Notes under the pieces: model-generated | Seen by the model: only the letters and a program-made list of their open reading frames with translations | What the model was told of the DNA's origin: nothing | Database searches by the model: none | Made by a program: the position numbers and the translations under genes | Part shown: piece after piece, positions 8,621-17,075 of the stretch | Position numbering within the stretch: the stretch's first letter is position 1 | How the letters are laid out: each line of letters starts with the position of its first letter | DNA from: Amycolatopsis sp. EV170708-02-1 | GTDB taxonomy: Bacteria; Actinomycetota; Actinomycetes; Mycobacteriales; Pseudonocardiaceae | Length of the DNA stretch: 64,000 bases | Direction: 5' to 3' | Assembly (NCBI RefSeq): GCF_022479115.1 | Contig: NZ_CP092497.1 | Location: forward strand, 806,001-870,000

Positions 8621-9082
8621 ATGGCGCAGCCGAGCGCGAGCAAGCCCGACACCCCCTCGGTGGGGGCTGGGTCGGGGTCGTCCCTCAACGAGGAAGGAGC
8701 CGCCGGCAAGACCACGATCTCGTCGGTGGTGGTGCAGAAGGTGGCGGGTCTCGCCACCCGCGAGGTGACCGGGATCCACGCGCTGGGCGGCGGCGTCTCG
8801 CGGGCCTTCGGCGCGATCCGCGAGCGCATCCCCGGCTCCGGCACGGTCACCACGTCCGGCGTGTCGGTCGAGGTCGGCGAGAAGCAGGCCGCGATCGACC
8901 TCGACGTGGTCGTCGAGTACGGCGCCCGCATCGTCGACGTCGCGCGCGCGGTGCGCCGCAACGTGATCGGCCAGGTCGAGCAGATCACCGGCCTCGAGGT
9001 GATCGAGGTGAACATCGCGGTCAACGACATCCACCTGCCCGACGAGAACGGCGGCGAGACCGAGTCCTCGCGGGTCGAGTGA
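8621..9082 (+). CDS. Asp23/Gls24 family envelope stress response protein
   Basis: A 153-residue Asp23 family protein. After a low-complexity Ser/Gly/Pro N-terminus (about 28 residues) comes the core: KTTISSVVVQKVAGLATREV, GVSVEVGEKQAAIDLDVVVE and VIEVNIAVNDIHLPDE. Family members form cell-envelope-associated, membrane-anchored filaments in Firmicutes. The start has AGAAGGAG upstream. The 134-base gap before it holds no gene and may contain a promoter (a GGGGGAC motif near 8513 could be an ECF -35, unproven). It overlaps the next small gene by one base. Confidence 0.9.
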   Translation: MAQPSASKPDTPSVGAGSGSSLNEEGAAGKTTISSVVVQKVAGLATREVTGIHALGGGVSRAFGAIRERIPGSGTVTTSGVSVEVGEKQAAIDLDVVVEYGARIVDVARAVRRNVIGQVEQITGLEVIEVNIAVNDIHLPDENGGETESSRVE

Positions 9083-9258
9083 TGAACGGGACCCAGACCG
9101 GCCTGCTCGCCGGCCTCATCCTCGGCCTCGCCGCGACCCAGGGCTTCACCGCGTTCCTGGTGACGCTGGCCGTCGGCGTCATCGGCCTCGTCCTCGGCCG
9201 CGTGCTCGACGGCGAACTCGACCTCGGCGACCTGTTCGGCCGGGGCCGCGACAAATGA
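9082..9258 (+). CDS. Small membrane protein of the Asp23 operon (DUF2273-like)
   Basis: A 58-residue open frame, MNGTQTGLLAGLILGLAATQ followed by a second hydrophobic stretch and a charged tail (DGELDLGDLFGRGRDK). Two transmembrane helices are predicted. Size, topology and position within an Asp23 operon match the DUF2273 small membrane proteins. It is coupled at both ends: TGATG with the preceding gene and ATGA with the next. Confidence 0.8.
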   Translation: MNGTQTGLLAGLILGLAATQGFTAFLVTLAVGVIGLVLGRVLDGELDLGDLFGRGRDK

Positions 9259-9611
9259 CCCTCCCGGCCGAACCGGAGGACCGCGGCACCCTCACCATCG
9301 CGCCGGCCGTGGTCCGCAAGATCGCGCAGCACGCCGCGGACCAGGTCGACGGGACCACGCGCGCCGAGCGGCGGATCGCCGGGCTCGGGCTGGGGACGCA
9401 CGGCGCGAGCGCGAAGGTCGGCGGTGAGGGCAACGACGTCGATCTCGTGCTCGACGTGGCGCTGCACTACCCGGCGCCGGTGCGGCGGATCGTCGGCGAT
9501 CTGCGCGCCAAGGTCACCGAGGAGGTCGAGCGGATCACCTCGTACCAGGTCCGGGACGTCTCGGTGACGGTGTCCGCGCTCCTGCCCGACATCGCGCCCC
9601 GCGTCCGTTAG
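9255..9611 (+). CDS. Asp23/Gls24 family envelope stress response protein
   Basis: A 118-residue Asp23 family protein, second canonical copy. Core features are GTLTIAPAVVRKIAQHAADQ, an AKVGGEGNDVDLVLDVALHY strand pair and the ending YQVRDVSVTVSALLP. ATGA overlap with the small membrane protein gene indicates translational coupling. The likely role is as partner subunit of the Asp23 layer at the membrane. Confidence 0.88.
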   Translation: MTLPAEPEDRGTLTIAPAVVRKIAQHAADQVDGTTRAERRIAGLGLGTHGASAKVGGEGNDVDLVLDVALHYPAPVRRIVGDLRAKVTEEVERITSYQVRDVSVTVSALLPDIAPRVR

Positions 9612-9625
9612 AAGGAGCGAACCGC

Positions 9626-10162
9626 ATGCGTGTGATCGTCCGCCTGCTGTCGGCCCTGATCGGGCTGGCACTGGCCGCCGCCGGGGTCCTGCTCGCGTTG
9701 GAGGTCGGCTGGGGCTGGTGGCGGCCGGGACGCGGGCCGCTGTTCGTCCCGTGGGACGACTGGCGCGACAGGCTCGCGGAGCTGTCCTGGAGTGATCCGG
9801 CGGTCCGGTACCTCTCGATCGCCGTCGCGGTCGTCGGGCTGCTCCTGATCGTGGCGGCCGCCTCGGCCGGGCGGCGGGCCATCCGGCTGACCGATCCGGC
9901 GAACGAGGTCAGCGTGACCACGTCGCCGCGTTCGCTGGCGAGGCTGGTCGGGGTGACGGTGCGCGCGCAGGACAACGTCGCGGGCGCGAAGGTCACGGCC
10001 ACCGCCAAGAAGATCCGTGTCCGCGCGACGAGCAGGCTGGAAACCGAAGGCGAGCTGCGGCCGCGGCTGCTGGAGACGGTCTCCGGCCTGCTCGACGACG
10101 TCCCGCTGGTGCGGCGGCCGAAGGTGTCGGTCGTCGTCGACTCCCCGAAGGACCGCCGATGA
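9626..10162 (+). CDS. DUF6286-type membrane protein of the Asp23 operon
   Basis: A 178-residue protein with two transmembrane helices (about residues 7-30 and 60-85) and a cytoplasmic C-terminal domain (RAIRLTDPANEVSVTTSPRS ... RPKVSVVVDS) resembling the DUF6286 / AmaP-like fold. It probably anchors Asp23 proteins to the membrane. AGAAGGAG lies before the ATG. ATGA overlap with the next anchor gene. Confidence 0.8.
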   Translation: MRVIVRLLSALIGLALAAAGVLLALEVGWGWWRPGRGPLFVPWDDWRDRLAELSWSDPAVRYLSIAVAVVGLLLIVAAASAGRRAIRLTDPANEVSVTTSPRSLARLVGVTVRAQDNVAGAKVTATAKKIRVRATSRLETEGELRPRLLETVSGLLDDVPLVRRPKVSVVVDSPKDRR

Positions 10163-10746
10163 CCCGTTCGGTCTCCGCCAAGGCACTCGGCCGGTCCACC
10201 GGCACGGAACGGACGCTGACCGTCCTCATCGGACTCCTCGCGCTGCTCGGCGGGGCGGCGGCGCTGGTGGTCGGCGCGGGCTGGCTCGGCACGTACCGCG
10301 CCGACCGGCCGCTCGTGGACCCGATCGCCCTCGACTGGCTGTCGCGGCACGCGCTCGCCGGCCGTATCGGTGCGATCGTGCTCGGCCTCCTCCTGCTGTG
10401 GCTGGGCCTGTGGTGGTTCTTCCGGTCGCTGCGCCCGGAAGGCCGCCCGGACCTCGAACTCGACGACGACCTGGTGGTGACCTCCTCGGCCATCTCCGAG
10501 GCCGTCCGCCTCGACGCCGAGACGGTCGACGGGGTCGGGCGCGCCCGGGTCCGCGCGGTCGGCGACAAGGAGAACCCGGCGCTGCGGATCACGCTCTGGC
10601 TCGTCGAGGGCACCGACCTGAAACGGGTCTGGGAACAGCTCGACCACACCGTGCTGGCCCGCGCGCGGGAATCGCTCGGCGTGGACGTGCTGCCGACCGC
10701 CGTCCGGATCGAACTCGACACGACGGCACCGCAACGGGTGCGCTGA
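10159..10746 (+). CDS. amaP: Alkaline shock response membrane anchor (AmaP-like)
   Basis: A 195-residue protein with two transmembrane helices (about residues 22-43 and 72-95) and a soluble domain with LVVTSSAISEAVRLDAETVD and PTAVRIELD. This architecture is that of AmaP, which tethers Asp23 in Firmicutes. It is the last gene of the sigma/Asp23 operon; LigC begins 28 bases later and may be read through. Confidence 0.82.
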   Translation: MTRSVSAKALGRSTGTERTLTVLIGLLALLGGAAALVVGAGWLGTYRADRPLVDPIALDWLSRHALAGRIGAIVLGLLLLWLGLWWFFRSLRPEGRPDLELDDDLVVTSSAISEAVRLDAETVDGVGRARVRAVGDKENPALRITLWLVEGTDLKRVWEQLDHTVLARARESLGVDVLPTAVRIELDTTAPQRVR

Positions 10747-10774
10747 CCGCGCCGGTGCGGCAAGAATGGCCGTC

Positions 10775-11854
10775 ATGTCGCTTCCCTTGACGCCGCCGGT
10801 CAAACCGATGCTCGCCAAACCGGCGAAGGCGATCCCCGATTCCGGCGGGCTGCTGTTCGAGCCCAAATGGGACGGGTACCGCTGCCTGGTGTTCCGCGAC
10901 GGCGACGAGCTGACCCTGCAGTCACGGTCGGAGAAACCGCTGAACCGGTACTTCCCCGAGGTCGTCGAGCGGTTGAAGGCGACGCTGCCCGACCGGATCG
11001 TGCTGGACGGCGAACTGGTGGTCGCCCGGGGCGGGAAGCTGGACTTCGACGCGCTCACCGACCGGGTCCACCCCGCCGAGAGCCGGGTCAAGCTGCTGGC
11101 GGAACAGACCCCGGCGGAGTTCGTCGCGTTCGACCTGCTGGCACTCGGCGACGAGTCCTTTCTGGACGAACCGACCTCGAAACGGCGGGAACGGCTGGAG
11201 AAACTCGCCTCCGACGGGATCCATCTCACCCCGGCCACCGCGGACCCGGCGGTCGCGCGGCACTGGTTCGAGCTGTTCGAGGGCGCCGAGCTCGACGGGG
11301 TCATCGGCAAGCCGCTCGACGAGCCGTACACGCCAGGCAAACGCGTGCTGCTGAAGTACAAGCACTCGCGCACCGCCGACTGCGTGCTCGCGGGGCTGCG
11401 CTGGCATGTAGACGGCGAGCCGGGCGAGCTGGTCGGCTCGTTCCTGCTCGGGCTCTACGACGAGAACGGCGTGCTGCACCATCCCGGTGTCGTCGGCTCG
11501 TTCCCGGTTACCCGGCGGCGTGAACTGGCCGAGGAGCTGGCGCCGCTGATCACCGACGGGGCCGATCACCCCTGGCTGGGCGACAACGTGCGGGAGCACC
11601 AGCGGATCCCCGGCGGGATCACCCGGTGGAAGGCGAAGGAAGCCCCGTGGGTGCCGCTGAAACTGGAAAAGGTGGTCGAGGTCGGCTACGAGCACACGGA
11701 AGGCGGATATCCGTCGCGGTTCCGCCACACCGCGCAGTTCAAACGCTGGCGCCCCGACCGCGAACCGGACTCCTGCACCTACGCCCAGCTCGACGAGGTC
11801 GCCCGCTACGACCTGGACGCCGTGTTCCGCGGCGAGGTGAAACGCACCCGCTAA
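10775..11854 (+). CDS. ligC: ATP-dependent DNA ligase (LigC type)
   Basis: A 359-residue ATP-dependent ligase. The adenylated lysine is in FEPKWDGYRC near residue 33. Other nucleotidyltransferase motifs are LDGELV near 78, FVAFDLLAL near 117, DGVIGKP near 173 and LLKYKHSRTADCV near 188. An OB domain follows to the end. The length matches stand-alone LigC, active in base-excision or strand-break repair. An ATG three codons earlier is an alternative start. A LigD-type polymerase gene lies 9 kb away; no Ku gene is in the window. Confidence 0.93.
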   Translation: MSLPLTPPVKPMLAKPAKAIPDSGGLLFEPKWDGYRCLVFRDGDELTLQSRSEKPLNRYFPEVVERLKATLPDRIVLDGELVVARGGKLDFDALTDRVHPAESRVKLLAEQTPAEFVAFDLLALGDESFLDEPTSKRRERLEKLASDGIHLTPATADPAVARHWFELFEGAELDGVIGKPLDEPYTPGKRVLLKYKHSRTADCVLAGLRWHVDGEPGELVGSFLLGLYDENGVLHHPGVVGSFPVTRRRELAEELAPLITDGADHPWLGDNVREHQRIPGGITRWKAKEAPWVPLKLEKVVEVGYEHTEGGYPSRFRHTAQFKRWRPDREPDSCTYAQLDEVARYDLDAVFRGEVKRTR

Positions 11855-11926
11855 CCGTGTCCTGACATCCGACCTGCGAAGCTCTGTTCCGAGCTTTTGT
11901 CATGCCCTGGAAGTGAGGACCAGCCC

Positions 11927-13483
11927 GTGAGCACCGCCCGCCGCACGCCACGGCTGTTCCTGATGACGACCGTGGTCGCGGCCGTGCTCGCGGGCTGCAC
12001 CGCCGGGCCGTCGGTCCGGCCCGCGGTGATCGACAACGACGGCAAGCCGGATCCCGGCGGCCAGACGACGGCGCAGCAGGTGCCGCTGCCGCCGCTCGCC
12101 GAACCCCGGTCGCCGTCGATCAAATGGGAGGACTGCGACGAGGCGACCCGGCAGCGGCTGGGCCAGCCGTCCGTGCCGGACACACTGAAGTTCTCCTGCG
12201 CCAGGGTGGCCACGACGCTCGACGCGCCGGACCTGCCGGGCCGAGGGCTCTCGCGGCTGTCGGTGGTCAAGACCGGCGGCGGGCCGATCCCGCTCGTCGT
12301 GGTGAACGACGTCGACGGTGAGCCGGGGTCGCTGTACGCCGCGCGGCTGGCCGCGACGCTGCCGCCCGAGTTCCTGCAGAAGTTCTCCCTGGTCGGCGTC
12401 GACCGGCGCGGGACCGGGTCGTCCGCGCCGGTGCAGTGCATCCCGGCGGAGATCCGCACCGATCTGCTGAGCGGCGACCCGACGGCCGCCGACCTCGAAG
12501 GCGTCGTCGACGCGGCGCGCAAGGCCGGTCAGCAATGCGCGATCGAACTGGACGACTCGCAGGTCGCGATGGACAGCTGGCGGGCGGCGGGCGACCTCGA
12601 AGAACTCCGCGAGCAACTGGGCATGGACAAACTGCACGCGCTGGGACGGGGCGACGGTTCGAAGGTCCTCGCCGAATACGCCGTGCGGTTCCCGGCGCAG
12701 GTCGGCCGCGTGATGCTCGACGGGCTGCCCGATCCGGCCCCCGACGCGGCCGCGGTGCAGGAACAGGTCGCCGCGAGCGCGCAGGCCACCCTCGACGCTT
12801 TCGGCGCCGACTGCATCGCGAGGGGCTGCCCGATCGGCGACGCCCGCTCGGCCGTGTCCGCCGTCGCGGACCGGCTCCGCTCCGCCTCCGCGACGACCAC
12901 CGACGGCACGGAGATCACGCCGGGGATCGCCCTGTACGCCATCTACTCCGGGCTCGCGCAGCGCTCGCGCTGGGTGGAACTCGCCGAAGCGCTCAAGACC
13001 GCGCAGACCGGCGACGTCACCCCGCTGGCCGCGTTCGCCGAACCGGTGCTGAAGGACTCCCGGGCGCGGCCTTCGCGACTGGACGGCACGCTCGCGACCA
13101 AGTGCAATGACAGCGCGACCCGGCTCTCGGCCGAGGAACTCACGCGCGTGACCACGACGCTGCGCGACAAGTACCCGCAGTTCGGTGTCTTCGCCGCGCA
13201 GCAACTGGCCTGGTGCAGCCCGTGGCCCGTGCGCCGCGAACCGCTCCCGCCCGCGGGCGCGCCCGGTGCGCCGCCGATGCTCGTCGCGGGCACCGCGACC
13301 GACCCGGTCACCCCGGAACAGGGCACCGGCCGGGCCGCCGACCAGATGCCGAGCGCGGTCACGATCACCTGGCAGGGTGCCGGGCACGGGGCGCTGAGCC
13401 TGTCGCCGTGTGTCGCGGACGCGACGCGGGCGTTCCTGATCGACGGGAAGGTGCCCGTGGACGGGACCCTCTGCCCGGCCTGA
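11927..13483 (+). CDS. Secreted alpha/beta-hydrolase (TAP-like) lipoprotein lacking nucleophile serine
   Basis: A 518-residue exported protein. The N-terminus has a hydrophobic segment with lipobox VLAGC (Cys about residue 25), so it is a probable lipoprotein. The fold is that of actinobacterial tripeptidyl-aminopeptidase-like hydrolases: VVGVDRRGTGSS-like oxyanion region (SLVGVDRRGTGSSAPVQC), LDGLPDP, GTATDPVTP with the Asp and GHGAL with the His. The nucleophile elbow reads GRGDG (residues 240-244) where the family has GxSxG, so Ser is replaced by Gly at about residue 242. It is probably catalytically dead or altered. GTG start with GAGGA 7 bases upstream. Confidence 0.85.
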   Translation: MSTARRTPRLFLMTTVVAAVLAGCTAGPSVRPAVIDNDGKPDPGGQTTAQQVPLPPLAEPRSPSIKWEDCDEATRQRLGQPSVPDTLKFSCARVATTLDAPDLPGRGLSRLSVVKTGGGPIPLVVVNDVDGEPGSLYAARLAATLPPEFLQKFSLVGVDRRGTGSSAPVQCIPAEIRTDLLSGDPTAADLEGVVDAARKAGQQCAIELDDSQVAMDSWRAAGDLEELREQLGMDKLHALGRGDGSKVLAEYAVRFPAQVGRVMLDGLPDPAPDAAAVQEQVAASAQATLDAFGADCIARGCPIGDARSAVSAVADRLRSASATTTDGTEITPGIALYAIYSGLAQRSRWVELAEALKTAQTGDVTPLAAFAEPVLKDSRARPSRLDGTLATKCNDSATRLSAEELTRVTTTLRDKYPQFGVFAAQQLAWCSPWPVRREPLPPAGAPGAPPMLVAGTATDPVTPEQGTGRAADQMPSAVTITWQGAGHGALSLSPCVADATRAFLIDGKVPVDGTLCPA

Positions 13484-13494
13484 CCCGTCGCGGG

Positions 13495-13575
13495 GGCTGA
13501 AGGACGCTTTCACCGCATGTGATGCGACGAAAGCGCCCTTCACCGCGTGACATGCGGGGAAAGCGTCCTTCAGCC
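13495..13575. repeat. 3'-end dyad, family B copy 1 (GAAGGACGCTTTC type)
   Basis: Outer 26-base arms at 13495-13520 and 13550-13575 pair with one mismatch (core GGCTGAAGGACGCTTTC). The 29-base interior holds a further related module (GAAAGCGCCCTTCACCGCG) and small hairpins such as CGCATGTGATGCG, so a branched structure is possible. It fills the gap between the convergent hydrolase and DUF2630 genes. Confidence 0.75.
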
Positions 13576-13585
13576 GCGCGAAGCG

Positions 13586-13828
13586 CTACTGCCGGTAAGA
13601 CTCCACCTCGGACACCGGACGCGCCGTGGCCTGATCCGGGTCGTCGTCGAACTCGACCCGCGCCCGCCGCTGCCGCAGCAGGTCCCAGCACTGGTCCAGC
13701 TGCTGCTCCACACTCGCGAGGCGGGACCGGTCGTCCGAGCTGAGCCCGGTGCCGATCGCCCGCGAACGGAGTTCGTGCTCCTCGCTGACCAGCTCGTCGA
13801 TCCGGCTGAGGATGTCCCCGTCGGCCAT
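13586..13828 (-). CDS. DUF2630 family protein
   Basis: An 80-residue acidic, helical protein, MADGDILSRIDELVSEEHEL continuing through a second helix (VEQQLDQCWDLLRQRRAR). This matches the small DUF2630 family of actinobacteria, of unknown function. GGAGGT lies 4 bases before the ATG. It is divergent from the thioredoxin gene with 90 bases between starts. Confidence 0.85.
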   Translation of the reverse strand: MADGDILSRIDELVSEEHELRSRAIGTGLSSDDRSRLASVEQQLDQCWDLLRQRRARVEFDDDPDQATARPVSEVESYRQ

Positions 13829-13918
13829 ACGCACCTCCCGCGAAACGTGGGTTGCTCCATCCGAGACGCTACGCGCACTCACGGGAATGCGCGTACCGCC
13901 CGATTCGTTACGCCGGGC

Positions 13919-14275
13919 ATGAGCACAGTGGAGCTGACCGCCGCCAACTTCGACCAGGTCGTGTCGGACAACGACTTCGTCATCATCGACTTCTGGGCCG
14001 GCTGGTGCATGCCGTGCCGTCAGTTCGCGCCGACCTACGAGAAGGTGTCGGAGAACCACGACGACATCGTGTTCGCGAGCGTCGACACCGAGGCCGAGCA
14101 GCAGCTGGCCGCCGCCTTCGACGTACGCTCGATCCCCACCCTCGCGGTCATCCGCGACAAGACGGTGATCTACGCCCAGCCCGGCGCGCTCCCGGAGAAG
14201 ACGCTCGAAGACCTCATCCAGCAGGCACGCGACATCGACATGGACAAGCTCAAGGAAGACGCGCAAGAAGCCTGA
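13919..14275 (+). CDS. Thioredoxin family protein
   Basis: A 118-residue thioredoxin fold protein with active site WAGWCMPCR (residues 26-34) and cis-proline SIPTLAV near 73. The WCMPC variant, in place of WCGPC, with a helical acidic C-terminal extension (KLKEDAQEA), is seen in a subset of actinobacterial thioredoxins. No signal peptide, so cytoplasmic disulfide reduction is expected. Followed by a strong hairpin terminator. Confidence 0.92.
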   Translation: MSTVELTAANFDQVVSDNDFVIIDFWAGWCMPCRQFAPTYEKVSENHDDIVFASVDTEAEQQLAAAFDVRSIPTLAVIRDKTVIYAQPGALPEKTLEDLIQQARDIDMDKLKEDAQEA

Positions 14276-14281
14276 CGAAAG

Positions 14282-14323
14282 AAGGGGCCCTTCCCGGCGG
14301 ATTTCGCCCGGGAAGGGCCCCTT
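14282..14323 (+). terminator. Hairpin terminator after thioredoxin gene
   Basis: A perfect 16-bp stem (AAGGGGCCCTTCCCGG and complement) with a 10-base loop, followed by TTGTACTT. It lies 6 bases past the thioredoxin stop and 34 bases from the end of the convergent proline dehydrogenase gene, so it may act in both directions. Confidence 0.8.
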
Positions 14324-14357
14324 TGTACTTCAGCGGAACTGTGCCACCGGGGCCGGG

Positions 14358-15287
14358 TCAGCCCCTGGTGGCGAGTCCGCGCAGGAAGAACGCCAGGTTC
14401 GCCGGGCGTTCCGCCAGCCTGCGCATGAAATAGCCGTACCATTCGTCGCCGTAGGGGACGTAGACGCGCATCGTCTTGCCGTCGCCCGCGATCCGGCGCT
14501 GCTCTTCGGGACGGATCCCGTACAGCATCTGGAATTCGTGGTCGTCCGCCTTGCGGCCCGCGTCGGCCGCGAGCTTCTCGGCGATCGCGATCATCCGCGG
14601 GTCGTGCGAGGCGACCATCGGATAACCCTTGCCCTGCATCAGGATCTTCAGGCAGCGCACGTAGGACCTGTCCACTTCGGACTTGTCCTGGAACGCGACC
14701 TCCTCGGGTTCGGCGTACGCGCCCTTGCAGAGCCGGACGCGGGAACCCTCGGTCGCCAGGTCGCGGCAGTCCTGCTCGGTGCGCCGCAGGTAGGCCTGCA
14801 GCACCGCGCCGACCCAGGGGTACTCGGTGCGCAGCTCCTTGAGGATGCCCAGCGTCGAGTCGGTGGTGGTGTGGTCCTCCATGTCGAGGGTCACCGTGGC
14901 CCCGACCGCTTCGGCCGCCGCGCAGATCTTGCGGGCGTTCTCCAGCGCGACCTTCTCACCGTCGGCGGGCAGGAACTGGCCCACCGCGGACAGTTTCACC
15001 GACACGTCGGCGCCGAACGCGAGGCCGTCGGCCGCCAGCGCGGTCAGCAGCTCCTCGTAGGCGCGGACGGTCGTCGCGGCCTGCTCGGCGTCGGTGGTGT
15101 CCTCGCCGAGGTGGTCGAGGGTGACCCGGAGGCCGTCGTCGGCCAGTCCGCGGACCACCCGGGCGGCGTCGGGCGTCTTCGCGCCGGCGACGAACCGGCT
15201 CACCACCGATCGGGTGGCGGGGACGACCTCGACCAGCTTGCGCATCCGCTGGGATCGAGCGGCGGCGAGCAACGGGGCACGCAACAT
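14358..15287 (-). CDS. Proline dehydrogenase
   Basis: A 309-residue monofunctional PRODH, an FAD enzyme oxidising proline to P5C. Visible family segments are VSVKLSAVGQ near residue 95, VTLDMEDHTTTD near 132, LQAYLRRTEQD near 165, RLCKGAY near 185 and the C-terminal VYVPYGDEWYGYFMRRLAER, whose RR pair contacts substrate. ATG with AGGAG 6 bases upstream is preferred to the GTG one codon before. It is 16 bases downstream of pruA and clearly the second gene of that operon. Confidence 0.93.
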   Translation of the reverse strand: MLRAPLLAAARSQRMRKLVEVVPATRSVVSRFVAGAKTPDAARVVRGLADDGLRVTLDHLGEDTTDAEQAATTVRAYEELLTALAADGLAFGADVSVKLSAVGQFLPADGEKVALENARKICAAAEAVGATVTLDMEDHTTTDSTLGILKELRTEYPWVGAVLQAYLRRTEQDCRDLATEGSRVRLCKGAYAEPEEVAFQDKSEVDRSYVRCLKILMQGKGYPMVASHDPRMIAIAEKLAADAGRKADDHEFQMLYGIRPEEQRRIAGDGKTMRVYVPYGDEWYGYFMRRLAERPANLAFFLRGLATRG

Positions 15288-15303
15288 CACGAACTCCTGG
15301 TTC

Positions 15304-16941
15304 TCAGCCCTGGTGGGGGTAACGGACGCTGGTGGGCGGCACGAAGGTCTCCTTGACCGAGCGCGGGCTCGTCCAGCGGAGCAGGTTGAACACCGAACCG
15401 GCCTTGTCGTTGGTGCCGGACGCGCGACCGCCGCCGAAGGGCTGCTGGCCGACGACCGCGCCGGTCGGCTTGTCGTTGACGTAGAAGTTGCCGGCGGCGA
15501 AGCGCAGCGCCTCGGACGCCTTCGCCACGGCGGTGCGGTCGTTCGCGATGACCGCGCCGGTGAGCGCGTAGTCGGCGGTCTCGTCGACCAGCTTCAGCAC
15601 CTTGTCGAAGCCCTCGTCGGTGCTGTCGTCGTACACGTGCAGCGCGAGGATCGGGCCGAAGTACTCGGTGCGGAAGATCTCGTGGTTCGGGTTGTCCGAC
15701 ACCAGGATCGTCGGGCGCACGAAGTAGCCGACGCTGTCATCGGCGGTGCCACCGGCGATGACCTCGATCTCGGCGTCCTCGGCCGCGCTCTTCAGCACGG
15801 CGGCGTGCTTGTCGAAGGCGCGGCGGTCGATCACGGCGCCACCGAAGTTGCCCAGGTCGTTGACGTCGCCGTAGGTGATGGCCTCGGTCTCGGAGACCAG
15901 GTCGTCCTTCAGGCTCGCCCACAGCGAGCGCGGGACGTACGCGCGGGACGCGGCCGAGCACTTCTGGCCCTGGTACTCGAAGGCGCCGCGGATCAGCGCG
16001 GTGCGCAGGATGTCGACGTCGGCGGAGGCGTGCGCGAGCACGAAGTCCTTGCCGCCGGTCTCGCCGACCAGGCGCGGGTACGTGCGGTAGCCGGAGATGT
16101 TGGCGCCGACGGTGGCCCACAGGTGCTGGAAGGTCGCGGTGGAACCGGTGAAGTGGATCCCGGCCAGGTCGCGGTGGGTCAGGGCGACCTCGGAGACGGC
16201 CTTGCCGTCACCCGGCAGCAGGTTGATCACGCCCGGCGGCATACCGGCCTCTTCGAGCAGCCGCATCAGCATGTGCGCGGCGTAGCTCTGCGTCGGCGAC
16301 GGCTTCCACAGCACGACGTTGCCCATCAGCGCGGGCGCGGTCGGCAGGTTGCCGGAGATCGCGGTGAAGTTGAACGGGGTGATGGCGTACACGAAGCCCT
16401 CGAGCGGGCGGTGCTCCATCCGGTTCCAGATACCGGGCGAGCTGACCGGCTGCTCGGCGAGGATCTGACGGCCGAAGGCGACGTTGAAGCGCCAGAAGTC
16501 GATCAGCTCGCAGGCGGAGTCGATCTCGGCCTGGAAGGCGGTCTTCGACTGGCCGAGCATGGTGGCGGCGTTCAGCTTGGCGCGCCACGGGCCGGCGAGC
16601 AGGTCGGCGGCGCGCAGGATGATCGCGGCGCGGTCGTCGAAGGACAGCGCGCGCCAGCCGGGGGCGGCGGCCTTGGCGGCGGCGATCGCGTCGTGGGTGT
16701 CCTGCGCGGTCGCGCTGTGGATGACGCCCAGCACCGCCTTGTGGTTGTGCGGCTGGACGACCTCGATCTTCTCGCCGCCGCCCTTGCGCTGCTCACCACC
16801 GATCGTCGCGGTGATGTCGATGGGGTCGGCGTTGCCCAGCGACTTGAGCGCGCCCTCGAGTTCAGCGCGCTCAGCGCTGCCCGGCGCGTAGTTCAGCACC
16901 GGCTCGTTCTTCGGGGCGGGGGTCTGGGTCACGGCGTCCAC
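15304..16941 (-). CDS. pruA: L-glutamate gamma-semialdehyde (P5C) dehydrogenase
   Basis: A 545-residue aldehyde dehydrogenase of the P5C dehydrogenase class; it oxidises glutamate semialdehyde to glutamate with NAD. Features include ITPFNFTAISGNLPTAPALM near residue 190, the glutamate motif VGETGGKDF near 292 and the catalytic cysteine in YQGQKCSAASR near 325. The GTG start has GGAG 6 bases upstream. With the PRODH gene it forms the proline-to-glutamate pathway. A PucR regulator is transcribed divergently. Confidence 0.95.
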   Translation of the reverse strand: MDAVTQTPAPKNEPVLNYAPGSAERAELEGALKSLGNADPIDITATIGGEQRKGGGEKIEVVQPHNHKAVLGVIHSATAQDTHDAIAAAKAAAPGWRALSFDDRAAIILRAADLLAGPWRAKLNAATMLGQSKTAFQAEIDSACELIDFWRFNVAFGRQILAEQPVSSPGIWNRMEHRPLEGFVYAITPFNFTAISGNLPTAPALMGNVVLWKPSPTQSYAAHMLMRLLEEAGMPPGVINLLPGDGKAVSEVALTHRDLAGIHFTGSTATFQHLWATVGANISGYRTYPRLVGETGGKDFVLAHASADVDILRTALIRGAFEYQGQKCSAASRAYVPRSLWASLKDDLVSETEAITYGDVNDLGNFGGAVIDRRAFDKHAAVLKSAAEDAEIEVIAGGTADDSVGYFVRPTILVSDNPNHEIFRTEYFGPILALHVYDDSTDEGFDKVLKLVDETADYALTGAVIANDRTAVAKASEALRFAAGNFYVNDKPTGAVVGQQPFGGGRASGTNDKAGSVFNLLRWTSPRSVKETFVPPTSVRYPHQG

Positions 16942-17075
16942 TGACTGCTCCTGACTTCACTTCGCCGGATAGAGGTCTCACCCCGAACGGTAGACCGGAC
17001 GGCTTCGCCACGGCTTGTCCGACTGGCTAGAATCAGGGTGACCATCTTGTCCGATCGGCTTAATCCGGTGATGAC

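Noticed and set aside
11900..13543. Minus-strand frame of over 500 codons opposite the secreted hydrolase
   Set aside because: Typical high-G+C antisense shadow; plus strand has signal peptide, hydrolase motifs and ribosome site.
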